Assembly: GCF_900104035.1 (NCBI RefSeq) | Contig: NZ_FNIT01000002.1 | Span: 620,001 to 684,000, forward strand | Direction of reading: 5' to 3' | DNA from: Aureimonas jatrophae | Lineage (GTDB): Bacteria > Pseudomonadota > Alphaproteobacteria > Rhizobiales > Rhizobiaceae | DNA length: 64,000 bases | Shown here: positions 29,382-38,384 of the stretch, one piece after another | Position numbering within the stretch: the first letter of the stretch is position 1 | Layout of the letters: each line of letters begins with the position of its first letter | The notes under the pieces: model-generated | The model's database searches: none | Told to the model about the DNA's origin: nothing | The model's input: the letters and a program-made list of their open reading frames with translations, nothing else | Translations under genes and position numbers: made by a program

Positions 29382-29741
29382 TTGAAGATCGACACGGACT
29401 TTACCGACCGGCGTCAGGCCGCAAAGGACGCCAAGGCGGCCTTGTTGGAAAAGGCGAAGGCCAAGCAGAACGACCCCGCCCTTCAGGCCCGCCGCGCCGA
29501 GCGCGCCGCCGTCGTGGCGGCCCGCGAGGAGCGCGAGGCGGCCAAGCGGCAGCAGCGTGCGGAAGAGCAGGCGCGGCTCAAGGCCGAGCAGGAGGCCGAG
29601 CGCGTCGCCGCCGCGGAACTGGCGGCGCAGTCGGCCGCCTCGGAGCAGGACCGCCTGATCGCGAAGGCCCTGGCAGACCAGGCCGCGCAGAAGGCCAAGC
29701 GCGACGCGCGATACGCCGCGCGGCAACAGCGCAAGTCCTGA
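29382..29741 (+). CDS. DUF6481-like charged coiled-coil protein
   Basis: A 119-residue protein that is almost entirely one long charged helix, rich in Ala, Arg, Lys, Glu and Gln (EKAKAKQNDPALQARRAERA, EAAKRQQRAEEQARLKAEQE). It opens with FTDRRQAAKDAKAALLEKAK, which fits DUF6481 proteins of Hyphomicrobiales. The start is TTG at 29382, supported by AGGACGAG upstream. Function unknown. Confidence 0.72.
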   Translation: MKIDTDFTDRRQAAKDAKAALLEKAKAKQNDPALQARRAERAAVVAAREEREAAKRQQRAEEQARLKAEQEAERVAAAELAAQSAASEQDRLIAKALADQAAQKAKRDARYAARQQRKS

Positions 29742-29804
29742 CGCCGAAGCGTCTCAACGCAACGGCATGAGACTCGCCTGACGGTGCGGGAGTTGCCCGT
29801 TTCG

Positions 29805-30026
29805 TCAGGCGCCGGTTTTGCGCTTCGCCGCGCGCTTCTTGGTGTCCGGCGCGACGACGATCGTCGCATCGCGCGCCAGACGCAGGGCCTTCAGCCGTGC
29901 CGACTTGCTCTGCGTCGCCGCCGTCTGTGCGGCGATGGTTCGCATGGCCGAGCCCTTCTCGGACCGGTGATCGTGGGACGGGAAAAGGCGCTCGGCCTCG
30001 TTTTTCGATGTCGTCGAACGGTCCAT
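29805..30026 (-). CDS. Small basic hypothetical protein
   Basis: A 73-residue protein starting MDRSTTSKNEAERLFPSHDH, with a Lys/Arg-rich C-terminus ending DTKKRAAKRKTGA. AAGGAA precedes the ATG at 30026; an upstream in-frame start at 30071 would run into a hairpin. No family recognised. It lies downstream of cspA on the same strand, behind a terminator-like hairpin, and converges with the DUF6481-like gene. Confidence 0.6.
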   Translation of the reverse strand: MDRSTTSKNEAERLFPSHDHRSEKGSAMRTIAAQTAATQSKSARLKALRLARDATIVVAPDTKKRAAKRKTGA

Positions 30027-30078
30027 CGTCGGTTCCTTGTCGAGCCGCCGCGACGAACGCGACGGCAACATACGAAGA

Positions 30079-30108
30079 AGGCCCCGCTTCCTCGCGGAAA
30101 CGGGGCCT
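30079..30108 (-). terminator. Hairpin between cspA and the downstream small gene
   Basis: AGGCCCCG (30079-30086) pairs with CGGGGCCT (30101-30108); after one mismatch TTCC/GGAA continues the stem around a TCGC loop. On the minus strand it is followed by TCTTCGT, a weak T-rich tail. It lies 115 bp past the cspA stop and would end the cold-shock transcript. Confidence 0.55.
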
Positions 30109-30223
30109 CGGGTCGGTCAGGTCCGCGCCTTGAATCCGTCCTGCCCACCGGTCCATCCGTGGCCGGCGTGCGAGAGACAGGACGCGGGGTTCGCCATCTC
30201 GAAGCCGGAGCTCCGCGAGGCGG

Positions 30224-30436
30224 TCAGGAAAGCGACTGGAGGTTTTCGGCCGCCATCTTGCCGGTGCGCCGGTCTGCGACCAGTTCGAAGCTGACCTTAT
30301 CGCCCTCCTGCAGACCGGTCAGCCCGGACCGCTCGATCGCGCTGATATGCACGAAGGCGTCCTTGCTGCCGTCGTCCGGCGCGATGAAGCCAAAACCCTT
30401 GCCGTGGTTGAAGAATTTTACGGTTCCCGTTGGCAT
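30224..30436 (-). CDS. cspA: Cold-shock protein, CspA family
   Basis: A 70-residue OB-fold RNA/ssDNA-binding protein with both RNP motifs: KGFGFIAP (RNP1) and [10 protein letters not shown] (RNP2), starting [10 protein letters not shown]. It melts RNA secondary structure. AAAGGTG precedes the ATG. Upstream are more than 150 bp without another gene, consistent with the long structured leader usual for cold-shock genes. Whether it is cold-induced here cannot be told. Confidence 0.95.
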   Translation of the reverse strand: MPTGTVKFFNHGKGFGFIAPDDGSKDAFVHISAIERSGLTGLQEGDKVSFELVADRRTGKMAAENLQSLS

Positions 30437-30898
30437 GGGACACCTTTCGGAAGAAAGTTCTCGTCGGCTGGCACGCGTTGCCGTCCGTTGCAGATCGAGT
30501 ATTCAGAAAGAAGTTTGGAAGCAGGCGCTGCACACAGCAACGCGGGGTCAAAAGTTCCGGCCGTCTATCGACGCCTCGTATGTGCGCCTTTCCTGAATGG
30601 CGCGCAACCCCGGCACGGTCGATTGGTTGTTGTCCTTGCAACGAACTGTCACAGTGTTGGCTCGATCCGACCGATCGGTCGCGACCTTGAACCGGGCTGG
30701 CATCCCTGCCGACGTCGCTTCGCGAGGTCGCTCGTGCCGGGTTTGCGTTCCATTCCCATGGCGGGACGTTCCGGCTCGATCCCGGGCCGAAACCTATCGC
30801 GCGTTTCGGCCTCGCGCCGCCGAACGATCACCGAAGAACGCGCCGCCGGTATGCCGGCAGCCGGGAAGCCTCAGGGGTTGGTGCGCGGCGGGGCGCCA
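30437..30898. other. Intergenic stretch, probably the cspA leader and promoter
   Basis: 462 bp with no convincing gene. Short open frames on both strands have arginine-rich, low-complexity translations typical of shadow frames. The part next to cspA likely holds its untranslated leader; the part next to the TetR stop shows no recognisable element. Confidence 0.5.
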
Positions 30899-31564
30899 TC
30901 AGGTCCGGGTCTCGGCCGCCGCCACACGGGCGTCCCAACCCTCCATGGCGATATCGGCGACAGCCTGAAGTTCCGGTCCCGTCGCGCCGTCGCGCGCCAG
31001 GATCGACATGCCGGCCTGCGTGGTCTGGACGAAGCGCGCGAGCCCCCGGCGATCCACCGAGGCCGGGATCTCTCCCGCCGCCATGCCGGTGTCGATGCGG
31101 TCCAGGAGACGCTCGAGGGTCTGGGCTCTCGCGTGCCGCACGAGGCCGCCGAGCGCGTCGTATCCCTCGCTGCCGACCTGCGAGAGCGTCACCATGCAGC
31201 CGCGCGGAATGTCGGCGACGCAACCGGTCAGGGCAGCGGCCGAGTCCGAAAGAAAGGCACGAACCGCCTCGCGTGTCGTGGGGGCGCCACGGAACCCGGC
31301 CCATACGAAGTCCTCGTTGTCGGTGACGTAGCGCTGCAGCGCCTCGGCGTAGAGCGCCTCCTTCGAGCCGAAGGCCGCATACAGGCTGGGCGATCCGATG
31401 CCCAGTTCCGTGGTCAGGTCGGCGATCGAGGTCGCCTCGAAACCCCGCGTCCAGAACAGGCGTACGGCCTTTGCGAGAGCCGCATCGCGGTCGAAGGCGC
31501 GCGGGCGCCCGCGCCGGCGGGGCGCGGCATCGCATCCGGTCGCGGGGTCACGGCTTTTTTGCAT
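30899..31564 (-). CDS. TetR family transcriptional regulator
   Basis: A 221-residue regulator: a basic N-terminus (RRRGRPRAFDRDAAL), TetR HTH (about 30-75, TSIADLTTELGIGSPSLYAAF) and a C-terminal ligand domain with ADIPRGCMVTLSQVG typical of the TetR_C group linked to oxidoreductases. It is divergent by 81 bp from the SDR at 31646, its probable target. Ligand unknown. Confidence 0.92.
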   Translation of the reverse strand: MQKSRDPATGCDAAPRRRGRPRAFDRDAALAKAVRLFWTRGFEATSIADLTTELGIGSPSLYAAFGSKEALYAEALQRYVTDNEDFVWAGFRGAPTTREAVRAFLSDSAAALTGCVADIPRGCMVTLSQVGSEGYDALGGLVRHARAQTLERLLDRIDTGMAAGEIPASVDRRGLARFVQTTQAGMSILARDGATGPELQAVADIAMEGWDARVAAAETRT

Positions 31565-31624
31565 CGACCGTTATTTAATTCTGTTGACGCGTCTCGGCAA
31601 CCTCGATACCGAATTGTGCATCGA
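31560..31624. promoter_or_regulatory. TetR/SDR divergent promoter region with direct repeats
   Basis: TGCATCGA occurs twice (31560-31567 and 31617-31624). Between them lies a possible SDR promoter, TTGACG (31584-31589) and TACCGA (31607-31612) with 17-bp spacing. The repeats could be TetR half-sites, but TetR operators are normally palindromes, so this is weak. Confidence 0.3.
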
Positions 31625-31645
31625 TCACTACAGAAAGACGAATCG

Positions 31646-32386
31646 ATGACTCAGCTGACAGGCAAGCGGGCGCTCGTGACCGGCGGCTCCCGCGGTATCG
31701 GGGCGGCCATCGCCCATGCGCTGGCCGATGGCGGAGCCGACGTGGCGATCACCTTCGGCCAATCGGCCGATCGCGCGGCCGAGGTCGTGCGCGCCATCGA
31801 GGCCAAGGGCCGCAAGGCCGTGGCGATCCAGGCCGACGCCGCCGATCCGGCCGCGGTGCGACGCTCGGTGGACGAGGCCGCAGGCGCGCTCGGTGGTCTC
31901 GACATCCTGGTCAACAACGCCGCGATCGCCGCCTATGCGACGATTGCGGATGTCGACGTCGCGACGATCGACGCGTTGTTCGCGGTCAACGTGCGGGGCG
32001 CCATTCTCGCGAGCCAGGCCGCCATCCCGCACCTCCCCGACGGCGGCCGGATCGTGACGATCGGCTCCGGCGGCGCCGATCGCATCGTGGGCGACACCGG
32101 AACGATCTACTTCATGACGAAGTCGGCGCTGCAGACGCTGACGCGGGGTCTGGCCCGCGAACTCGGACCACGCGGCATCACCGCGAACCTCGTGCAGCCG
32201 GGTTCCACGGACACGGAGATGAACCCCGCCGACGGCCCCTTCGCGGACTTCCAGCGTGGCCTCAGCCCGCTCGGCCGCTTCGGAGCCCCCGAGGACGTCG
32301 CGGCGGCCGTTGCGTTTCTGGCGGCCCCCGCCGCCCGCCACATCACCGGCGCGATCCTGAACGTCGATGGCGGGCAGCTGACCTAG
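31646..32386 (+). CDS. SDR family oxidoreductase (FabG-like)
   Basis: A 246-residue classical SDR: VTGGSRGIG (about 11-19), LVNNAAI, Ser in VTIGSGGADR and YFMTK for Tyr/Lys, ending in the usual NVDGGQLT. It is probably an NADPH-dependent ketone/quinone reductase. The divergent TetR regulator likely controls it. Not part of a fatty-acid operon, so FabG identity is not implied. Confidence 0.9.
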   Translation: MTQLTGKRALVTGGSRGIGAAIAHALADGGADVAITFGQSADRAAEVVRAIEAKGRKAVAIQADAADPAAVRRSVDEAAGALGGLDILVNNAAIAAYATIADVDVATIDALFAVNVRGAILASQAAIPHLPDGGRIVTIGSGGADRIVGDTGTIYFMTKSALQTLTRGLARELGPRGITANLVQPGSTDTEMNPADGPFADFQRGLSPLGRFGAPEDVAAAVAFLAAPAARHITGAILNVDGGQLT

Positions 32387-32522
32387 CCGACCCCCGGACG
32401 GCTGAACGACCGGGCGCGTCGGTTGCGCGTCCGGTCGTCGCGGAGCCGCTCGTCCGGTCGTTCGGGAGCCAAATCCCGCCGGTTCCGTTCGCATGGCATC
32501 CTCCTGCAACGGACCGGCATCC

Positions 32523-33398
32523 ATGACCGACGATCCCCGTACCCTCCATCCCACACGCTTTCCCGGCGAGGCGACGCAGCCGCGCCCCGGCCTCGAGGAC
32601 GCGATGCGTACCAAGCCGGACCATGGCGAGGAGAGCTACCACGGCAAGGGACTTCTGGACGGGCGCGTCGCGCTGATCACGGGCGGGGACTCCGGGATCG
32701 GCAAGGCGGTCGCGATCGCCTATGCGCGCGAGGGCGCCGACGTCGCGATCTCCTATCTGCCCGACGAGCAGGTCGATGCCGACGACACCCGATCCTGGGT
32801 GGAGAAGGCCGGACGGCGCTGCCTTCTGTTGCCCGGCGACATCCGGGACCGCGAGCATTGCCGACAGCTCGTCGAGCGAACGGTCGCCGAATTCGGCGCG
32901 ATCGACATCCTCGTCAACAACGCCGCGGCCCAGACCACAAACGAGGATCTCGGCGACATCGACGACCGGGAGATGGAAGGCGCATTCCAGGCCAACGTCT
33001 TCGCCATGATCCGCCTGGCCAAGGCGGCCGTGCCGCACATGAAGCCGGGCTCGTCGATCGTGAACTCGACCAGCGTGCAGGCGAAGGTGGCGACGCCGAG
33101 CATGATCGTCTACGCGGCGACGAAGGGTGCCGTATCGAGCCTGACGATCGGTTTGTCGAACCTCCTGGCGCCCAAGGGCATCCGCGTGAACGCGGTCGCG
33201 CCCGGTCCCGTCTGGACGCCGATCCAGCCGATCGCGAAGGATCCCGACACGCTGGAAACGCTCGGGCACAATACGCCGCTCGGCCGCGCCGGTCAGCCGG
33301 CGGAGCTGGCGCCCTCCTACGTGCTCCTCGCCTCGGCCGAGGGCAGCTACCTGTCGGGCGCCGTGATCCCGGTCACCGGTGGCATGCCGATGTACTGA
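32523..33398 (+). CDS. SDR family oxidoreductase (YhdF/YghA-like)
   Basis: A 291-residue SDR with the extra N-terminal segment (RTLHPTRFPGEATQPRPGLE) typical of the YghA/YhdF general-stress group. It has LITGGDSGIGKA, LVNNAAAQT, Ser in NSTSVQA, YAATK, and a terminal PVTGGMPMY. Such enzymes reduce aldehydes or are annotated as glucose dehydrogenase-like. ATG at 32523 is chosen; ATG at 32493 is possible. A long hairpin follows the stop. Confidence 0.88.
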   Translation: MTDDPRTLHPTRFPGEATQPRPGLEDAMRTKPDHGEESYHGKGLLDGRVALITGGDSGIGKAVAIAYAREGADVAISYLPDEQVDADDTRSWVEKAGRRCLLLPGDIRDREHCRQLVERTVAEFGAIDILVNNAAAQTTNEDLGDIDDREMEGAFQANVFAMIRLAKAAVPHMKPGSSIVNSTSVQAKVATPSMIVYAATKGAVSSLTIGLSNLLAPKGIRVNAVAPGPVWTPIQPIAKDPDTLETLGHNTPLGRAGQPAELAPSYVLLASAEGSYLSGAVIPVTGGMPMY

Positions 33399-33421
33399 TC
33401 GCGAGCACAAGAGGAGACCTC

Positions 33422-33470
33422 GCGGCGGGCGGCGGTGCGCTCGAGCCCACCGCCGCGCGCCGCCCGCCGC
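33422..33470. terminator. Long GC hairpin between convergent genes
   Basis: GCGGCGGGCGGCG (33422-33434) and CGCCGCCCGCCGC (33458-33470) are perfect 13-bp arms; the loop itself contains GTG/CAC. It lies exactly between the convergent stops at 33398 and 33472, so it can serve transcripts from both sides. Confidence 0.6.
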
Positions 33471-33471
33471 T

Positions 33472-34140
33472 TCAGGCGGTTAGAACGCCGGTGCGCTCGC
33501 GCACATAGGCCAGAAGTTCGGGATCGTTGAAGTCGCGCGCCAGAACACGCGCGCCGGCGGCCTGGAGCGTTGCGGGCTCGACCGAGGTCAGAAGGCCCAC
33601 CACGCCGACCCCCGCCGCATGGGCCGAACGGGCACCGGCGGCGGAATCCTCGAAGGCGACCGAGCGGGCGGGATCGCCGCCCAACGCCTCGATCGCCGTC
33701 AGGTAGGGCAGCGGATGCGGCTTGGCGTTCGCCAGTTCATCGCCGATCACGAGGCACGCGAAGCGGTCCTCCAGACGCAGCGCGCGCAGCACGAGTTCGG
33801 CATTGGCGCGAGGCGCATTGGTCACCACCGCGCAGCGGATGCCGGCCCGATCCGCCCAATCCAGGAGCGCAAGAAGGCCGGACGCGGCTTCGAGGTCTTG
33901 CACCAGCGCGCGATAGGCCGCTTCCTTGGCATCCAGCACCGCCGCGCCGGCCGCAGGAGACAGATCCGGCAGGAAGCTGGCCGCCGTCGCCACGTTGGCG
34001 ACGCCGATGATCCGCGTCCGGTAGGTTTCCCAGTCGAGGTCGATGCCGTGGGGCAGGAAGACGCTGCGCATGGCCTCGAAATGCAGATGGTCGGTTTCGA
34101 CGATCGTGCCGTCCATGTCGAACAGAAGCGTGGCGGTCAT
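33472..34140 (-). CDS. HAD family hydrolase (beta-phosphoglucomutase/phosphatase-like)
   Basis: A 222-residue HAD phosphatase: nucleophile motif LLFDMDGTIVETD near the start, motif II VTNAP, motif III Lys in NAKPHPLPY, and motif IV VAFEDSAAGARSA. The helical cap (about 18-80) is subclass C1, as in GPH-type and beta-phosphoglucomutase-like enzymes. Substrate unknown. ATG at 34140. Confidence 0.9.
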   Translation of the reverse strand: MTATLLFDMDGTIVETDHLHFEAMRSVFLPHGIDLDWETYRTRIIGVANVATAASFLPDLSPAAGAAVLDAKEAAYRALVQDLEAASGLLALLDWADRAGIRCAVVTNAPRANAELVLRALRLEDRFACLVIGDELANAKPHPLPYLTAIEALGGDPARSVAFEDSAAGARSAHAAGVGVVGLLTSVEPATLQAAGARVLARDFNDPELLAYVRERTGVLTA

Positions 34141-34359
34141 GGGTGTGGTCTTTGTCTTCCGGCAGGAGGTCGCGAGGAATGGCGCAGCCGCAGCGTATGG
34201 CGTGGAACGCTCCTCCCGTCGAGCCGAAGGCTCCGGCGCGGTGGTATGCGACCGCTTCCCCGTGTCCCGCGGCACGGGTCCGTTAAGCATCGCGTGCTAT
34301 CCGGGATGAAAGCCGCGTCGCCGCGGCGGTTCTGGGGTTGGCCGGAGAGATCGCCCACC

Positions 34360-35811
34360 ATGTCCGACAGCCAGCGCGAGGCGCTTCGCCAGAAGGCCCT
34401 TGCTGAGATCGCCCTTCTCGACACACCGCCCGAACGCGAGTTCGATGCGCTCGCCAGGCTGGCGCAGCGCTTGCTGGGCACGAGCATGTCGTCGGTGACC
34501 CTGATCGACCCCGAGCGCCAATGGTTCAAGGCTCGCTGCGGGCCGCTGGCCCCGTGGACCGAACGCGGGCCGGCCCTGTGCACGGTGGTCTTCGAGAGCG
34601 AGCAGCCGCTGACGATCGCGGACGCGAGGCTCGATCCGCGCTTCGCCGGCAACCCGTTTGTCGTGGGCGAGCCCCATATCCGCTTCTATGCGGGTGTGCC
34701 CGTTCGGGTTCGCCAGGTGGACGGCGAACCCGTGACGATCGGAACGTTGTGCGTGCTCGATGACCGGCCCCGAGTGCCGCAGCCGGCCGACATCGATGTT
34801 CTGGCGGAACTCGCGTGCGTTGCCGAGGCGCTGGTGGAAGCGCGCGCCGTGGCCGTCCGCGCCAGCCAGGCCGCCGAGGAGCGGCGGCTGGCGAACGAGC
34901 GCCTGGAGCGCGAGCGTCGGCAGTTCAAGCAGGCCGAGCGCCTGGCCGAGATGGGATCCTGGCGCTACGATATCGTCGCGAACGTCACGTCCTGGTCCGA
35001 CGGCATCTTCGCGATTCACGAGCTTCCCGCAGCCGGCGGCGTGCCCAACGCGGAGATCATGAGCTTCTTTCCCGAGCCTGATCGCAGCCTGTTCCTGGAA
35101 ACCGTGAAGCGCACGCTCGACACGGGTGAGCCGTTCGAGATGGACGCCGCCTTCGTGACGGCGAAGGGCCGTCCGCGCCGCGTGCGCGTGTCCTGCGAGA
35201 TCGAGCTGTCGAAGGGGCAGCCGGTGGCGTTGATCGGGATGCTTCAGGACATCACCGAGCGGTACGGCCTGGAAGAGCGTCTGCGTCGTCAGGCGCGGAC
35301 CGACGATCTCACCCAACTCGCGAACCGGGCAGAGTTTCACCGGGTGCTCGACCAGCGCCTTCGCGAGGCGCGCGACAGAGGCGGCGAACTCGCCGTTCTC
35401 CTGATCGATCTCGACGGCTTCAAGGGCGTCAACGATGCGCTGGGGCATGCCGCCGGCGACGACGTGCTGCGCCGCGTGGCCGACCGGCTGCGGCAGTCTG
35501 GCCACGACAATGGCCTACCCGCCCGGCTCGGGGGCGACGAGTTCGCCGTGATCGTGCCGCAGTCGGTCGGTCGGGCCGACCTCATGCCGATGGTCGAGCG
35601 CCTGCTGCGCGATCTGCATATCGTGGTGAGCGAAGCGGGGCAGATCGCCCGTGTCACCGGAACGATCGGGATCGCGTGGTCGAGCGAGGCGGGAGGCGAC
35701 CGGGAGAGGCTTCTGCGGCATGCAGACGACGCGCTCTATGCCGCAAAGCGAAGCTGCAAGGGAACGGCACGAACGTTCACGGAGGCGGGACGCGAACGCT
35801 CGGCTGGTTGA
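34360..35811 (+). CDS. GAF-PAS-GGDEF diguanylate cyclase
   Basis: A 483-residue soluble protein. A GAF domain (about 20-160, IALLDTPPEREFDAL ... RQWFKARCG) resembles the first GAF of the kinase at 5383. A PAS domain (about 190-310) and a GGDEF domain with GGDEF at 391-395 follow. The I-site region (GHDNGLPARL) is lengthened by two residues and lacks a proper RxxD, so product inhibition is doubtful. ATG at 34360. Confidence 0.92.
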   Translation: MSDSQREALRQKALAEIALLDTPPEREFDALARLAQRLLGTSMSSVTLIDPERQWFKARCGPLAPWTERGPALCTVVFESEQPLTIADARLDPRFAGNPFVVGEPHIRFYAGVPVRVRQVDGEPVTIGTLCVLDDRPRVPQPADIDVLAELACVAEALVEARAVAVRASQAAEERRLANERLERERRQFKQAERLAEMGSWRYDIVANVTSWSDGIFAIHELPAAGGVPNAEIMSFFPEPDRSLFLETVKRTLDTGEPFEMDAAFVTAKGRPRRVRVSCEIELSKGQPVALIGMLQDITERYGLEERLRRQARTDDLTQLANRAEFHRVLDQRLREARDRGGELAVLLIDLDGFKGVNDALGHAAGDDVLRRVADRLRQSGHDNGLPARLGGDEFAVIVPQSVGRADLMPMVERLLRDLHIVVSEAGQIARVTGTIGIAWSSEAGGDRERLLRHADDALYAAKRSCKGTARTFTEAGRERSAG

Positions 35812-36162
35812 GGCGACCGGTTCCCGAACGACCGGCACGCGCAGCGCACACGAGGGGGTCTCGGAGGCTCGGCGGCGTTGCGCGCCGACGATCCGGCCCT
35901 GCGCGTACGAGAGGGCTCGCGCCCGGACGAGAGCGTGCGCCAGCGTTCTGATGGAATCGATCGCCCGTCCGGTTCCTGCCGAGATTCCCCTACCGGGTTC
36001 TCGACCTGAACCGGGCGATCGGCCTGAGCGTTCGGCTTGAACGCGGCGGCGCTCATCCGACACGCCGTTCGCGTCGGCTTGCATCTTTTCACCGGATCGA
36101 GGCCGATCCGGCGTTGAACGATGGCGGTGCGACGATGGCCGCCGATGCCGGCGCTCGCCCCA
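35812..36162. other. Intergenic stretch, nothing recognised
   Basis: 351 bp between the cyclase stop and the convergent hydrolase stop. Open frames here translate to arginine-rich low-complexity sequence. No hairpin with a T-run, repeat or RNA gene was seen. Confidence 0.45.
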
Positions 36163-38193
36163 TCAGGGAGCCAGGCCGACCTTGGTTTGGCGCGGCAACT
36201 GTCCGCCGCCGATGCGCTGGGCCGCTGCCGCCACCTGGCCGTCGGCATCCTCCGGCAGCAGGAAGCGACGGTCGACGAGATCCTCGGCCGCCTCTGCGAC
36301 GGCGCGCACATAGGCTCCGGGACTGGCGTATCGCTCTTCGATCGACAAGCGTGGATCGCCCGAGGCCTCTTTCTCGCTGCGCGTTGCGGCAAAGGGAATG
36401 AACTGGCCGTTGAGCTGGCATTCCTCGCCGGCGGCAAATCCCTCGCGGCGCAGGCCCCAGCCCGTATGGGTGCCCAGCGGAACCGCGATATCCACGCTGC
36501 GGATGCCGGCGAGGTCGTTGCCGTCGCGGTCCGTCCGGGGCGCTAGGACGGTGTAGCCGGTGCCCTCGCGATAGGTGTAGGGCAGCTGCGTTCGGTCCTG
36601 CACGCCGATCCGGTTGATCGTACCGTTGTAGCTGACGCCGGGGATGGCGGGGAAGCCGATCGCCTCGCGCGGCAGCGTGGGTGCCAGGGTTCCGTCGGCG
36701 ACCCGTGCGTAGGCGCTGTCCGGTGGTGCGACGCCCGCCGTCGACCAGAGATCGAGATCCACGAGAAGGGCGCGCGCCAGCGGTTGCCAGCGGTTCGGGT
36801 TGGTCTGCTGCTGGCAGTAGCCCCGGTCGATCGTCGTCTTGGGATCGTGCTCGACGCTGGCGTAGTAGTAGTAGCGCACGTCCTCCGGCAGTTCGATGTC
36901 GTGCCCCCGTCCGTCCGTGGTCACCAGCATCGCAGCCTTGCCCCAGGCCTCGTTGCCGCCGTCGGTATGGAAGACCTTCGGACAGGTATCGTTGGCGCTG
37001 CAGACCTTCAGGATGCCGTCCGTCGCGCCCGTTTCGGCGTCGGTCAGCGTCCCGTAGGTGAAAGGAAACTCGATCGCCGCGTTGGCGAAGCGCTCGTAGG
37101 CGCGCCCCGTCGCGTTGGCGTCGCCGAAGCGCTCGTTCAGCGCGATGGCATGTGCGCCCGACACATTGGGGTTGACGCCTTCGAAGACGATGCGCCCGTC
37201 CTCGTCCTCGTTGAAGCCGAGACGCAGGAAGCCCTTCAGCATGCGCCCGCTCTGCGAGGTGCCGTGCGAAAGGGCGTAGCGGATCGTCCCGGCGACGGGA
37301 TTGGACGCCGTCCCGTCGTTGCGCAGGAACGAGGCGACATCGCGCGTGGCGGCAAAGCCGATGCCGCTGACATCGGGGTTCACGGCCGTATAAACGACAT
37401 CGTACTGCGCGCCCGCATCGAAGCGCGCGAGCGAGGCGTGACGCCGATCGATCCGCAGGGTGCGGGGACCGGCAAAGGACCAAGCCTCGCGCGGCACCTC
37501 CATCGGCGTCTCGCCCGCGTGGTTGTGAACGAGAACCCGCGTGTCGCTCGCCTCGGGGTCGCGCACGTCGAACAGAAGCGGGATGTCGCCGCCCTCCGTC
37601 TTGTTGAATATCTGCGACATGATCACAGGTGCCGCGATCACCACTCCGCCCGTCTCGCGGGCTTCCGGCAGGGCGGCCTTCATGCGGCCGTTCCCGTCCG
37701 CGACGTTCTTGCCGCTCTGCCAGCCCGCCCAGGCGATCGTGTAGCCTCGCTCCATCAGGAAACCGTTGCCGGCGGCCTCGGGCTTGCGCATGTCGTTGCC
37801 GGAGGGCGCGTCGTTGTAGTTGCCGGGGGCCAGCTTGTTGCCGCGGTTGAGGACCTCGAAGAACAGACGATGGTTGCCTTTGGCCGGATCCGCCGGTCTC
37901 AGGATCTCGACCTCGGTGGAATAGCCAACCATGCCGTCGCCCTCGGTCGGCGCGAGATCGAGGTCGGCGATCACCGCGTTGCGGGGATGCTTCGGGTCGA
38001 GTTCACCGATCGCCCGGGCGCGGACGAGCTCGTAGGAACCGACGTCGCCGAAGGAGCGCCCGCCAAAGGCCGGTACGGTCTCCAGGATCTCGAAACGGAC
38101 GATGCGCGCCTCGGCCGGGCCCGCCAGCATGGCGGCGCCCAGGAGCAGGGACCCCGTGAGCGTTCGAGCAATACGACGATGTTCAGAGTTCAT
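36163..38193 (-). CDS. Secreted alpha/beta-hydrolase-domain protein (Abhydrolase_10-like)
   Basis: A 676-residue exported protein; the signal peptide covers about residues 1-29 (LTGSLLLGAAMLAGPAEA). It fits the large alpha/beta hydrolase domain family seen next to tripartite transporters: FEVLNRGNKLAPGNYND, RGYTIAWAGWQSG, and the candidate nucleophile Ser in LSHGTSQSGRMLKGFL. It is divergent from tctC, with operator site 1 in the gap, so it belongs to the GntR regulon. It may hydrolyse an ester or amide outside the inner membrane before import. ATG at 38193 is required by the signal peptide. Confidence 0.85.
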   Translation of the reverse strand: MNSEHRRIARTLTGSLLLGAAMLAGPAEARIVRFEILETVPAFGGRSFGDVGSYELVRARAIGELDPKHPRNAVIADLDLAPTEGDGMVGYSTEVEILRPADPAKGNHRLFFEVLNRGNKLAPGNYNDAPSGNDMRKPEAAGNGFLMERGYTIAWAGWQSGKNVADGNGRMKAALPEARETGGVVIAAPVIMSQIFNKTEGGDIPLLFDVRDPEASDTRVLVHNHAGETPMEVPREAWSFAGPRTLRIDRRHASLARFDAGAQYDVVYTAVNPDVSGIGFAATRDVASFLRNDGTASNPVAGTIRYALSHGTSQSGRMLKGFLRLGFNEDEDGRIVFEGVNPNVSGAHAIALNERFGDANATGRAYERFANAAIEFPFTYGTLTDAETGATDGILKVCSANDTCPKVFHTDGGNEAWGKAAMLVTTDGRGHDIELPEDVRYYYYASVEHDPKTTIDRGYCQQQTNPNRWQPLARALLVDLDLWSTAGVAPPDSAYARVADGTLAPTLPREAIGFPAIPGVSYNGTINRIGVQDRTQLPYTYREGTGYTVLAPRTDRDGNDLAGIRSVDIAVPLGTHTGWGLRREGFAAGEECQLNGQFIPFAATRSEKEASGDPRLSIEERYASPGAYVRAVAEAAEDLVDRRFLLPEDADGQVAAAAQRIGGGQLPRQTKVGLAP

Positions 38194-38297
38194 GCGAGCG
38201 ATCCGACCGTCCAGTTTCCGGATGCCGCGAGCGTATCCCGGCCGTGTGTCCGGCAGCAACGCTCTCGGCATCGGAAGCCTGCGCCGGTCTGCATTTT

Positions 38298-38314
38298 TTG
38301 TAAATAGTCGACAC
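38298..38314. promoter_or_regulatory. Putative GntR operator, site 1 (hydrolase/tctC divergent promoter)
   Basis: TTGTAAATAGTCGACAC matches the shared 17-bp element CTGTAAATTGTCAACAA at 13 of 17 positions. It lies between the divergent hydrolase gene (38193) and tctC (38385), and TTGACA (38315-38320), a possible -35 box for tctC, follows at once. The weakest of the four copies. Confidence 0.5.
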
Positions 38315-38384
38315 TTGACAATAAACTTTGTCGAAGCGCATTTTCGCTCGAACGCGACGGCAGATCGCGTCAGGGGAGGGTCGC

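Noticed and set aside
31582-31589. CTGTTGAC before the TetR-linked SDR as a fifth GntR site
   Set aside because: Only the first 8 bases match; the rest diverges. It is better read as the context of a -35 box.
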